A stretch of 12,520 nt of DNA, taken from NCBI GenBank assembly GCA_046582565.1, contig JAYGED010000172.1, positions 1 through 12,520 on the forward strand. Direction: 5' to 3'. How positions within the stretch are numbered: position 1 is the first letter of the stretch; every line of letters starts with the position of its first letter. Shown here piece after piece: positions 1 to 7,902 of this stretch. The notes below the pieces were generated by a model, which ran no database searches, was not told the DNA's origin, and saw nothing but the letters and a program-made list of their open reading frames with translations. The translations under genes and the position numbers were made by a program. Origin of the DNA: JAYGED01 sp046582565 (GTDB lineage: Bacteria > Pseudomonadota > Alphaproteobacteria > JAAXGF01).

Positions 1-654
1 TTCGCGAAAGATGATGGCGGCCTTTATCAGGGTCAGAAAGGCGGCGACGATGAGCGCCCCCAGAAGCGGCGAGATCACCCAGCTGGCGGCGATTTTGCCC
101 ATCACCGCCCAGTCCACGACGCCGAAGCCGGCGGCGGCAACGCCGGCGCCGAGCACGCCGCCGACGATGGAATGGGTGGTTGATACCGGTGCTGCGATCA
201 GGGTGGCCAGGTTGATCCACAGGGCGGCCGCGAACAGCGCCGCCAGCATGAGTCGCACGAAGGTCGCCGCGTCGGCGACGCCCTGGGGATCGATGATGCC
301 CTTCTTGATGGTGCCGACCACATCGCCGCCGGCGAGGATCGCTCCCGCCGCCTAGAACACCGTGGCAATGGCCAGCGCCCCGATCATGGTCAGCGCGCCC
401 GAGCCGACCGCGGGGCCGACATTGTTGGCGCCGTCGTTGGCGCCGATATTCATCGCCATATACATGCCGATCACGCCGGCAATGACGATGATCAGAATCT
501 GATCCGATCCCGACGCCTCCGTGCCGACATAGGCGGCGGCCCCCACCAGCATGGCAAGGCCGGCGGAGAGTCGCAGCCAGGCGCCCTTGTCACCCTGGCT
601 CAAGCTGCGGAATATGGAGTCGGAGTGATGTGTGCTGGAGTCGGGATCAGTCAC
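1..654 (-). pseudogene. PiT-family inorganic phosphate transporter, N-terminal part, interrupted by an in-frame amber codon; runs off the left edge
   Basis: The minus strand encodes an inner-membrane phosphate permease of the PiT family (phosphate uptake coupled to a cation). The family signature GANDGANNVGPAVGSGAL lies just before the break, preceded by hydrophobic segments. At 352-354 the frame reads TAG where the family normally has Glu in the F-E-A-A-G-A context. The same frame then continues intact for 117 codons to the window edge, with GGDVVGTIKKGIID and the second conserved patch APVSTTHSIVGG, so a single substitution (for example GAG to TAG) explains it and no frameshift is needed. 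I chose the GTG start at 652-654 because GGAG lies 10 nt upstream and it gives an MTDPDSS-type N-terminus; a TTG at 691-693 is the alternative. Divergent from mutS. The family call is firm. Whether the gene is dead, suppressed or a sequence error cannot be told here. Confidence 0.85.
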
Positions 655-694
655 TAAAATCTTGCTCCGGATCTTTCCAGGGAACCATTTCAAT

Positions 695-721
695 GCGCCG
701 CTCTTATAACAAGAGCGGCGC
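695..721. promoter_or_regulatory. perfect 11-bp inverted repeat in the divergent pit/mutS spacer
   Basis: Positions 695-705 (GCGCCGCTCTT) and 711-721 are exact reverse complements, separated by the five bases ATAAC. No T-run follows on either strand, so it does not look like an intrinsic terminator. It sits between the two divergent starts (654 and 753) and the loop includes a TATAAC at 705-710, so it could be an operator or a structured leader. No clear -35 element pairs with that TATAAC. The function is inferred from position only. Confidence 0.4.
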
Positions 722-752
722 GTCCCCGAAACATCTAAGCTATATTGGCGCC

Positions 753-3440
753 ATGAATAAGATGGGCTCCAAGATTGCCGCGCCGGCAGTTGCGAAAATT
801 TCGGACAAGGCGGGCAAGGTCACGCCGATGATGGTGCAGTATCTCGCCATCAAGGCTGAGCATGCCGATTGCCTGCTGTTCTATCGCATGGGCGATTTTT
901 ACGAGCTGTTTTTCGACGACGCCGAGGTCGCCGCGCGGGCGCTCGACATCGCCCTGACCCATCGTGGCAAGCATGACGGTGCCGACATTCCCATGTGCGG
1001 GGTGCCGGTGCGGGCCAGCGACAACTATCTCCACAGATTAATCGCCAAAGGCTTCAAGGTGGCGATCTGCGAACAGACCGAAGATCCGGCCGAAGCCAGG
1101 AAGCGCGGTGCGAAATCTCTGGTCAATCGCGCCGCCGTTCGGATCGTCACCCCCGGTACGATTACCGAGGACAGCCTGCTCGATGCCCGCAGCCATAACT
1201 ATCTGGCGGCCATCGGCCGGGCAGGAGGGGATATGGCGCTCGCCTGGCTCGATGTCTCGACCGGCGAGTTCGCCGTTCAGCCGGTCACCGCCCCCGGCCT
1301 TGCCGCCGATCTCGCGCGCCTGCAACCCGGCGAGCTGTTGCTGCCCGACGCCCTGTTGGAGCGCCCTGATCTGTTTGAGACCTTCGCGGAGTGGAAGGCG
1401 GCGATCACCCCCCTGCCGGGGCCGCGCTTCGACAGCAGCGGGGCCGAGCGCCGGCTCAAGAGTCTGTTTCGGGTGGCGACGCTCGATGCATACGGTGCTT
1501 TCGGCCGTGCCGAGCTGAGTGCTTGCGGCGCCCTGATCGATTACGTGGAGGCCACCCAGAAGGGACGCCTGCCGCATCTCGCGCCGCCGCGTGTCCATGA
1601 ACAGGGCGCCATGATGGCGATCGACGCCGCCACCCGGCGCAATCTGGAGCTCCATGGCGCTCTCTCCGGCGGGCGCGAGGGAAGTCTGCTTGCCGTCATC
1701 GACTGTACGGTGACCGGCGCCGGCGCCCGGCTGCTGGCGGCGCGCCTGGCGGCGCCGCTTACCGATCCTGTCGAAATCGGCCGCCGTCTCGACGGCGTCG
1801 CCTATATGGTCGACGGCGAGCCGTTGCGCCGATCCCTGCGCGAGGCGCTGCGCACGTGCCCGGATATGGAGCGCGCCTGCTCGCGGCTCACCGTGGGGCG
1901 CGGCGGGCCGCGCGATCTCGGCGCGGTGCGCGACGCCCTGGCGCAGAGTTCGAAAATTCGCGGCCTTCTCTCGGGGCCCAGTCTGGCAGCCCTGCCCGAG
2001 GCCGTAGAAGGTCTCGATCAGGGGCTCGGCGATCATGCCCTGCTGATCGACCGGCTGGCCCGCGCCCTCAAGCCCAATGCGCCCTTGATGACCCGTGACG
2101 GCGGCTTCATCGCCCCCGGCTATGCGCCCGAACTGGACGAGCAGATCGCGCTCCGCGACGAGAGCCGCCGGCTGACCGCGGCGCTCCAGACGCGCTATCA
2201 GGAGGAGACCGGCGTTGCCTCGCTCAAGGTCACCCACAACAATGTCCTGGGCTTCTTCGTCGAGGTCACGCCGCTTCATGCGGACAAGCTCACAGAGCTT
2301 TTCATCCACCGCCAGACCATGGCCAACAAAGTGCGCTTCAGCACCGTGGAGCTCGGCGAGCTGGAGAGCAAAATTGCCCGCGCCGCCGACCGCGCCCTGG
2401 CCATCGAGCTTGCCCTGTTCGATGATCTGGTCGGCGAGCTGGTCGCCCGGATCGACGATATTTCCCGCGCCGCCCGCGCCCTGGCCGGGCTCGATCTGGT
2501 CACCGCCTTGGCAGAACTCGCGGCGAACCGTGGCTATCGCCGCCCCCTGGTCGACGACAGCCTGGCTTTCGACATCGTTGGCGGCCGCCATCCGGTGGTC
2601 GAGGCCCTGGCGCCGGCCGGCGAGGCCAGGCGTTTCATTCCCAATGACTGCGACCTGGGCGAAGATCAGCGCCTGTGGCTGGTGACCGGCCCCAATATGG
2701 CGGGCAAGAGCACCTATCTGCGGCAAAACGCCCTGATCGCCATCCTCGCCCAAATGGGCTCCTACGTGCCCGCCCAGTCGGCTCATCTCGGCGTCGTCGA
2801 TCGTCTGTTCAGCCGGGTCGGCGCCGCCGATGATCTGGCGCGCGGGCGCTCGACCTTCATGGTGGAAATGGTCGAGACCGCGGCGATCCTCAATCAATCG
2901 GGACCGCGCGCCCTGGTCATCCTCGATGAGATCGGCCGCGGCACGGCGACCTATGACGGCCTGTCCATCGCCTGGGCGGCGGTCGAGCATCTGCATGGGG
3001 TGAATCGCTGCCGCGCTCTGTTCGCCACCCATTTCCACGAGCTGACGGCGCTGGCCGGCAAGCTTGAGGCGCTGTCCTGCCACACCATGCGGGTCAAGGA
3101 ATGGCAGGACGACGTGGTGTTTCTCTACGAGGTCGGCCCGGGCGCCGCCGACCGCTCCTACGGCATCCATGTGGCGCGCCTCGCTGGATTGCCGGATGCT
3201 GTGGTGGCGCGTGCCGAGGTGGTGCTCGGCCTGCTCGAGCGCGACGAGCAATCGGGCAACCTGACACGTCTCGCCGACGATCTGCCGCTGTTCACGTCGG
3301 CGCCGGCGCGCCCCCTGCCCGAGGCCGGACCGTCGCCCATTGAGGCCGCCCTCGCCGAGGTCAATCCCGACGAGCTGACCCCCAAGACGGCCCTGGAGCT
3401 GATCTATCGTTTGAAGACATTAAGCGAAGAGGACGCCTGA
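753..3440 (+). CDS. mutS: DNA mismatch repair protein MutS
   Basis: MutS recognises mismatches and small loops in newly replicated DNA and, with MutL, directs strand repair. The 895-residue length is normal for the family. The mismatch-reading Phe-x-Glu motif is F49-Y50-E51 within FYRMGDFYELF. The C-terminal ABC-type ATPase has its Walker A at 646-653 (GPNMAGKS) and Walker B acidic pair D725-E726 (LVILDEIGRG), followed by the conserved ATHFHEL. The C-terminus ends with the short helical NPDELTPKTALELIYRLK segment of MutS dimers. I chose ATG 753 because it gives the usual short leader before TPMMVQYL, although no clear Shine-Dalgarno precedes it. ATG 693, with AGGGA 9 nt upstream, would add 20 residues and place the inverted repeat inside the gene. 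The stop overlaps the glnD start. All key residues are present and the gene looks intact. Confidence 0.97.
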   Translation: MNKMGSKIAAPAVAKISDKAGKVTPMMVQYLAIKAEHADCLLFYRMGDFYELFFDDAEVAARALDIALTHRGKHDGADIPMCGVPVRASDNYLHRLIAKGFKVAICEQTEDPAEARKRGAKSLVNRAAVRIVTPGTITEDSLLDARSHNYLAAIGRAGGDMALAWLDVSTGEFAVQPVTAPGLAADLARLQPGELLLPDALLERPDLFETFAEWKAAITPLPGPRFDSSGAERRLKSLFRVATLDAYGAFGRAELSACGALIDYVEATQKGRLPHLAPPRVHEQGAMMAIDAATRRNLELHGALSGGREGSLLAVIDCTVTGAGARLLAARLAAPLTDPVEIGRRLDGVAYMVDGEPLRRSLREALRTCPDMERACSRLTVGRGGPRDLGAVRDALAQSSKIRGLLSGPSLAALPEAVEGLDQGLGDHALLIDRLARALKPNAPLMTRDGGFIAPGYAPELDEQIALRDESRRLTAALQTRYQEETGVASLKVTHNNVLGFFVEVTPLHADKLTELFIHRQTMANKVRFSTVELGELESKIARAADRALAIELALFDDLVGELVARIDDISRAARALAGLDLVTALAELAANRGYRRPLVDDSLAFDIVGGRHPVVEALAPAGEARRFIPNDCDLGEDQRLWLVTGPNMAGKSTYLRQNALIAILAQMGSYVPAQSAHLGVVDRLFSRVGAADDLARGRSTFMVEMVETAAILNQSGPRALVILDEIGRGTATYDGLSIAWAAVEHLHGVNRCRALFATHFHELTALAGKLEALSCHTMRVKEWQDDVVFLYEVGPGAADRSYGIHVARLAGLPDAVVARAEVVLGLLERDEQSGNLTRLADDLPLFTSAPARPLPEAGPSPIEAALAEVNPDELTPKTALELIYRLKTLSEEDA

Positions 3441-6151
3441 TGGCCAAGCGCCCGATCCTGGAGCGCGACGCTCTGGCCGCCGAACTTGCCCGCATCGGCG
3501 AGGGGCCGGGTGATACGCGCGCCGCCCTGCTCGACCATCTCAAGCAGGAACTCGGCCGGGGCCGGGAAGAGGTCGAGCGCCGCTTCATGGCCGCCGCCAA
3601 CGGCGCCCATGCCGCCGCCGACAATTGCGCCGTGATGGATGCGGTTATAGCGGCGCTGCATGATTATTGCGGCGTGAAGTCTATAACCATCGTCGCCGTC
3701 GGCGGCTATGGCCGGGGCGAACTGGCGCCCTTCTCCGACATCGATCTGCTGTTCCTGCTGGGCGGCAAGCCAACACCGCGCATCAAAAAGCATGTGGAGT
3801 TCATGCTCTATATGCTGTGGGACCTGGGCCTTAAACTGGGCCAGGCGACGCGCTCCATCGAGCAATGCCTGGCCGATGCGCGCAGCGATATGACCATCCG
3901 CACCGGCTTGCTGGAGGCCCGATGGGTGGCCGGGGACGGCGAGAAGTTCGAGACCCTGCGCCGCCGCTTCACCCAGGAACTGGTCATGGAGACGGGCGAC
4001 GCCTTTGTTCGCGCCAAGCTCGACGAGCGCAATGTGCGTCATCGGAAGCTCGGCGATTCGCGCTATGTGCTGGAGCCCAATATCAAGGACGGCAAGGGCG
4101 GCCTGCGCGATCTGCACACGCTTTTCTGGATCGCCAAATATGTCTATCGCGTCAGCGAAATCGCCGATCTCGTGGGCCGCGACGTGCTGGCGCCCGAAGA
4201 GCTTCGCAAGTTCGTCAAGGCCAACAGCTTCCTGTGGACCCTGCGCTTTCATCTTCATTACATAGCGAACCGTCCCGAAGAGCGCCTGACCTTCGATGTC
4301 CAGCCCGAGATGGCGGCGCGCATGCGCTATAGCGAGCGGGCGGGGCTGAACGCGGTCGAGCGCTTCATGAAGCATTATTTCCTGGTCGCCAAGGACGTCG
4401 GCGATCTGACCCGTATCTTCTGCGCCGCCATCGAGGCCGAGCATCAGGCCAGTCCGTTGTTCAGCATTCCGCGTTGGGCGGCGCTCAGGCGCGAGGTCGA
4501 TGGCTTCGCGGTCGAGCGCGGCCGCCTCATGGTGAGGGCGGACGACGCCTTTGCCGCCGACCCCATCGATATGCTTCGGATTTTCCAAGTCGCCGATACG
4601 CGCGGCCTCGACATTCACCCCAAGGCCCTGCGCCTGATCACCCAGAATCTGAAGCGCATCAACGGTCCCTTTCGCAAGACAGAAGAGGCCAACCGCCTGT
4701 TTATGGAGATTCTGACTTCGCGCCGCGACCCCGAGACCGCCCTCAAGCGCATGAACGAGGCCGGCGTTCTGGGCCGCTTCATCCCCGATTTCGGGCGCAT
4801 CGTCGCCCAGGTTCAGCACGACATGTATCACGTCTATACGGTCGACGAGCACACCATCCGAGCGGTCGGTGTGCTGGCCGGCATCGAGCGCGGCGATTAT
4901 GCCGAGACCCTGCCGCTGGCCACCGGGATCATCCATGAGGTTCTGTCTCGCCGGGTGTTGTATCTCGCGGTTTTTTTGCACGATGTGGCCAAGGGGCGCG
5001 ACGGCGATCATTCGGAGCTCGGCGCCGTGGTCGCCGGCAAGCTCGGCCAGCGTCTCGGTTTTTCCGCCGAAGAAGTGGAGCAGGCCGCCTGGCTGGTGCA
5101 CCATCATCTGCTGTTCAGCTATACCGCCTTCCGCCGCGATCTGGACGATGTGAAGACGGTCGAGGATTTCGTCGCCGAGGTGCAATCTCAGGAGCGGTTG
5201 CGCCTGCTGCTTGTGTTGACCGCCGCCGACATCCGCGCGGTCGGTCCCAATGTGTGGACCGGCTGGAAGGGGGCGTTGCTGCGCCAGCTCTATAATCAGG
5301 CCGCCGAGGTGATGTCGTGTGCTCATGCGGCCGAGGGCAAGGCGATGCGCGTTGCCGACGCCAAAGATGCCCTCGCTGCCCGGCTCAAGGATTGGTCGCC
5401 CGCGGCGCGCGCCGATCACCTGGAGCGGCTCTATCCGCCCTATTGGTTGGGCTTCGATGGTGAGACCCATGCGCGCCATGCGGCGGCGCTGAAGGAATTA
5501 GACCAGGCCGGCGCTCCCCTGGTGTTGGATAGCCGCGTCAACCGCTTTCACGGAGTCACCGAGATTACCTTCGTCACCAGGGATCAGCCGGCCCTGTTCT
5601 CCAAGCTGGCCGGCGCCCTGGCCCTGTCCGGCGCGAGCATCGTCAATGCCAAGATCTTCACCACCGTCGATGGCACGGCGCTCGATGTCTTCTGGGTCCA
5701 GGACATCGGCGGCGGCCCTTTCGAGCGGCCTGACCGGCTCGCCCGGCTATCGGTGCTGGCTGCCCAGGTGGTCGATCAGGAACTTGATCCCGGTGAGGCT
5801 TTGGCGACGCGCCGCCGCACGGCGTCCCGGGCCTCGGCGGTGTTCACCTACGCGCCCCGGGTGCTCATCGACAACAATGTCAGCACGCGCCATACGGTGA
5901 TCGAAGTCAACGGCCGCGACCGGCCGGGATTGCTGCATGACGTGACCAGAGCGCTCAGCGATCTCGGCATCTCGATCGTCACCGCCCATGTCTCGACCTT
6001 TGGTGAGCGCGCGGTCGATGTGTTCTATGCCAAGGACGCCTTTGGTCTGAAGATCGAGCATGACGGCAAACTGGCGAAGATCCGCGCCTGCCTGCTCGAA
6101 GTCCTCGCCGATCCCAAAAAACGCCCCGGCAAGGCGGCGACGGCGGCGTGA
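3440..6151 (+). CDS. glnD: bifunctional PII uridylyltransferase / uridylyl-removing enzyme GlnD
   Basis: GlnD is the cytoplasmic glutamine sensor that adds UMP to PII proteins (GlnB/GlnK) under nitrogen limitation and removes it when glutamine is high. At 903 residues it has a normal length. The nucleotidyltransferase site is GGYGRGEL from residue 88 with metal-binding D100 and D102. The HD phosphohydrolase domain shows H471 and H514-D515 (FLHDVAKGRDGDHSELG) and the VHHHLLFSYTA stretch. Two glutamine-binding ACT domains start near residues 708 (EITFVTRDQPALFSKLAG) and 819 (TVIEVNGRDRPGLLHDVT). The ATG shares its A with the mutS TGA (TGATG), implying translational coupling and co-transcription with mutS. 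This arrangement is common in alphaproteobacteria. No catalytic residue appears lost, so both activities should be present. Confidence 0.97.
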   Translation: MAKRPILERDALAAELARIGEGPGDTRAALLDHLKQELGRGREEVERRFMAAANGAHAAADNCAVMDAVIAALHDYCGVKSITIVAVGGYGRGELAPFSDIDLLFLLGGKPTPRIKKHVEFMLYMLWDLGLKLGQATRSIEQCLADARSDMTIRTGLLEARWVAGDGEKFETLRRRFTQELVMETGDAFVRAKLDERNVRHRKLGDSRYVLEPNIKDGKGGLRDLHTLFWIAKYVYRVSEIADLVGRDVLAPEELRKFVKANSFLWTLRFHLHYIANRPEERLTFDVQPEMAARMRYSERAGLNAVERFMKHYFLVAKDVGDLTRIFCAAIEAEHQASPLFSIPRWAALRREVDGFAVERGRLMVRADDAFAADPIDMLRIFQVADTRGLDIHPKALRLITQNLKRINGPFRKTEEANRLFMEILTSRRDPETALKRMNEAGVLGRFIPDFGRIVAQVQHDMYHVYTVDEHTIRAVGVLAGIERGDYAETLPLATGIIHEVLSRRVLYLAVFLHDVAKGRDGDHSELGAVVAGKLGQRLGFSAEEVEQAAWLVHHHLLFSYTAFRRDLDDVKTVEDFVAEVQSQERLRLLLVLTAADIRAVGPNVWTGWKGALLRQLYNQAAEVMSCAHAAEGKAMRVADAKDALAARLKDWSPAARADHLERLYPPYWLGFDGETHARHAAALKELDQAGAPLVLDSRVNRFHGVTEITFVTRDQPALFSKLAGALALSGASIVNAKIFTTVDGTALDVFWVQDIGGGPFERPDRLARLSVLAAQVVDQELDPGEALATRRRTASRASAVFTYAPRVLIDNNVSTRHTVIEVNGRDRPGLLHDVTRALSDLGISIVTAHVSTFGERAVDVFYAKDAFGLKIEHDGKLAKIRACLLEVLADPKKRPGKAATAA

Positions 6152-6162
6152 GCGCCTTTTTT
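6145..6162 (+). terminator. weak possible intrinsic terminator at the end of glnD
   Basis: A 4-bp GC stem (GGCG 6145-6148, CGCC 6153-6156), whose loop contains part of the glnD stop codon, is followed by six T residues (6157-6162). The T-run is convincing but the stem is short, so termination may be partial or absent. murJ begins only 77 bases after glnD and could still be read from the same transcript. Confidence 0.25.
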
Positions 6163-6179
6163 CCGCCACGAGTTTCGAC

Positions 6180-6231
6180 TATGACCCTTCCATGACTTTG
6201 GCCCTCCCATGATCAGTTTGGCCCGCCCATG
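6180..6231 (+). repeat. degenerate tandem repeat creating a chain of overlapping mini-ORFs at the murJ start
   Basis: The 15-mer TTTGGCCCTCCCATG at 6197-6211 recurs as TTTGGCCCGCCCATG at 6217-6231 (one mismatch, 20-bp period). A weaker copy lies at 6180-6194 (12 of 15 bases). Each copy ends in an ATG. The first three ATGs open tiny frames: 6181-6195 (M-T-L-P), 6192-6212 (M-T-L-A-L-P) and 6209-6238 (nine residues). The first two overlap the next start by ATGA, and the third overlaps the true murJ ATG at 6229. No Shine-Dalgarno is seen near any of them. Duplication of the murJ start region, or a translational relay, are both possible. Confidence 0.5.
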
Positions 6232-7767
6232 GCACTGATCCGCTCGGCCGCGACTGTCGGCGGCTACACCATGCTCAGCCGGGTGCTGGGGTTTCTGCGC
6301 GATATTTTGATCGCCGCGGCGCTCGGCGCCGGGCCGGTGGCCGATGCCTTCTTTGTGGCCTTTCGCATTCCCAACATGTTTCGTCGTCTGGTTGCCGAGG
6401 GTGCTTTTTCCGCCGCCTTCGTGCCGATGTTCTCGCGCCGCCTCGAGGCCGACGGCCAAGGGGCGGCGCAGAGCTTTGCCGAGGCGGCCCTGGCGGTGCT
6501 GCTGAGCGCATTGCTGGTTTTGACCCTGCTGGCCGAGATCAGTATGCCCTGGCTCATGCGCGTTTTCGCGCCCGGCTTTCTGGATGATCCTGAGAAGTTC
6601 GACCTGGCGGTGCTGTTCACCCGCATCACCTTTCCCTATCTCCTGTTCATGGCCCTGGTGGCGCTGTTCGGCGGGGTGCTGAATGCGCTTTACCGCTTTG
6701 CCGCCGCCGCCGCCGCACCCCTGCTGCTCAATCTGGTGCTGATCGCCGCCGTGCTCGGGTTTGCCGATGCCGGGCCGACGCCGGGTCACGCCCTGGCCTG
6801 GGGGGTGGCGCTGGCCGGGGCCGGGCAATTCGTCTGGATGGCCGCCGCCTGCCGCCGCGCCGGCATCGCCCTGCGCCTGCCCCGGCCGCTCCTGACAGCG
6901 GATGTGCGCAAGCTCCTGAAGTTGATGGTTCCGGCCGGGCTGACTGCCGGCGTCCATCAGATCAATCTTTTGATCGGCACCATCGTTGCGACCCTCGAAG
7001 GCGGCGCCGTGTCATATTTGTACTACGCTGACCGGGTCAGCCAGCTGCCCCTCGGCGTCGTCGGCGTGGCCGTCGGCACCGCCCTGTTGCCCATGCTGTC
7101 ACGAGCCTTGCGAGCCGGTGACGAGGCCCAGGCCATGGACCATCAATGCCGCGCCATCGAGGTCGCCCTGCTGCTGACCCTGCCTGCCGCGGCGGCGTTG
7201 ATTGTCTTACATGAGCCGATTGTCGCCGTGCTGTTTGAACGGGGCGCCTTCGGGGCCGAGGCGGTGGCAGCCACCGGGATCAGCCTTGCCGCCTTCGCTC
7301 TGGGCCTCCCGGCCTATGTGCTGGTCAAGGTGCTGGCCCCCGGTTTCTTCGCCCGCGAGGATATGGTCACTCCCTTGAAGGTCTCAATTGCTGCCGTGGC
7401 CACCAATTTAGTGCTTATCGCCGCCTTGTTTCCGACTATCGGTTTTGTCGGCATCGCCCTGGCGACGGCGGGATCGTCGGCGCTCCAGGCGGCGCTGCTC
7501 TGGTGGTGGCTGGCGCGACGCGATCTGCTGGTCATGGACGACAGGCTGCGGCGACGGCTGCCGCGCATGATACTCGCCAGCGCCGTCATGGCCGCTGCGT
7601 TGTGGCTGGCGGCGGGGGCGCTTGAAGCGCCTCTCGCCGGCGCCTTGCCATGGCGCATCGCCGCCCTGGCCGCCCTGGTGGCTGGCGGCATGGCGGTTTT
7701 CGCCCTCAGCGCCCTGGCCTTCGGCGCGGCGCGCTTCGGTGAACTCCGCCAAAAGCTGGGGCGTTGA
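6229..7767 (+). CDS. murJ: lipid II flippase MurJ (MviN)
   Basis: MurJ is an inner-membrane MOP-superfamily flippase that moves the peptidoglycan precursor lipid II to the periplasmic face. The 512-residue protein is hydrophobic throughout, with the expected run of membrane segments. Residues needed in E. coli MurJ are found at the same or adjacent positions: R18 and R24 (LSRVLGFLRD), D39 (VADAFFVAFRIPN), R52-R53, and D268-R269 in YYADRVSQLPLG. ATG 6229 starts with the usual MALIRSAATVGGYTMLSR and leaves no in-frame upstream alternative, since ATG 6181 in that frame stops after four codons. No Shine-Dalgarno precedes it; the upstream repeat with overlapping mini-ORFs may feed ribosomes to it. 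It follows glnD by 77 bases on the same strand. The gene appears complete. Confidence 0.96.
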   Translation: MALIRSAATVGGYTMLSRVLGFLRDILIAAALGAGPVADAFFVAFRIPNMFRRLVAEGAFSAAFVPMFSRRLEADGQGAAQSFAEAALAVLLSALLVLTLLAEISMPWLMRVFAPGFLDDPEKFDLAVLFTRITFPYLLFMALVALFGGVLNALYRFAAAAAAPLLLNLVLIAAVLGFADAGPTPGHALAWGVALAGAGQFVWMAAACRRAGIALRLPRPLLTADVRKLLKLMVPAGLTAGVHQINLLIGTIVATLEGGAVSYLYYADRVSQLPLGVVGVAVGTALLPMLSRALRAGDEAQAMDHQCRAIEVALLLTLPAAAALIVLHEPIVAVLFERGAFGAEAVAATGISLAAFALGLPAYVLVKVLAPGFFAREDMVTPLKVSIAAVATNLVLIAALFPTIGFVGIALATAGSSALQAALLWWWLARRDLLVMDDRLRRRLPRMILASAVMAAALWLAAGALEAPLAGALPWRIAALAALVAGGMAVFALSALAFGAARFGELRQKLGR

Positions 7768-7825
7768 AGTGACACGCGGCCGCCACCAGATACCCTTAAG
7801 CCCGGCCCTGGACGGCTTGGTCAGC

Positions 7826-7854
7826 TTGACCCTGCTGGACAGGCGGGCGATAAC
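7826..7854 (+). promoter_or_regulatory. likely sigma-70 promoter of trpS, with a small palindrome over the -35 element
   Basis: TTGACC (7826-7831, five of six bases of the -35 consensus) is followed after exactly 17 bases by GATAAC (7849-7854, four of six of the -10 consensus). This would place transcription start about 40 bases before the trpS ATG. The palindrome GGTCA-GCT-TGACC (7819-7831) covers the -35 box and could be an operator. This is inferred from consensus and spacing alone. Confidence 0.45.
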
Positions 7855-7902
7855 GGCGCCGCATTAACGGCGGCCCATCGATTACAGAGACGAGCAAAAA
7901 CC

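Noticed and set aside
352..354. Pyrrolysine or other programmed readthrough at the amber codon of the pit gene
   Set aside because: PiT transporters are not known to use it, the expected residue is an ordinary Glu, and no supporting gene or stimulatory structure is visible.
11..355. 114-codon plus-strand frame at the left edge
   Set aside because: It is the antisense of the PiT transporter, whose conserved blocks are clear on the minus strand.
630..752. Extension of mutS upstream to 630
   Set aside because: The extra 41 residues (MCWSRDQSLKSC...) are unlike MutS N-termini and overlap the divergent pit start. ATG 693 remains possible because of an AGGGA upstream, but 753 fits the family better.
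1038..3251. 737-codon open frame on the minus strand opposite mutS, and similar long minus-strand frames opposite glnD (3404-5479), murJ (6025-6957) and trpS (7882-8946)
   Set aside because: These are mirror frames of well-recognised genes in GC-rich DNA. Their translations are rich in Arg, Gly and His with no family motifs, while the plus-strand genes have intact catalytic sites.
7622..7867. 81-codon frame running out of murJ into the trpS leader
   Set aside because: It starts inside murJ in another frame, has no ribosome site and its sequence beyond murJ has no coding character.
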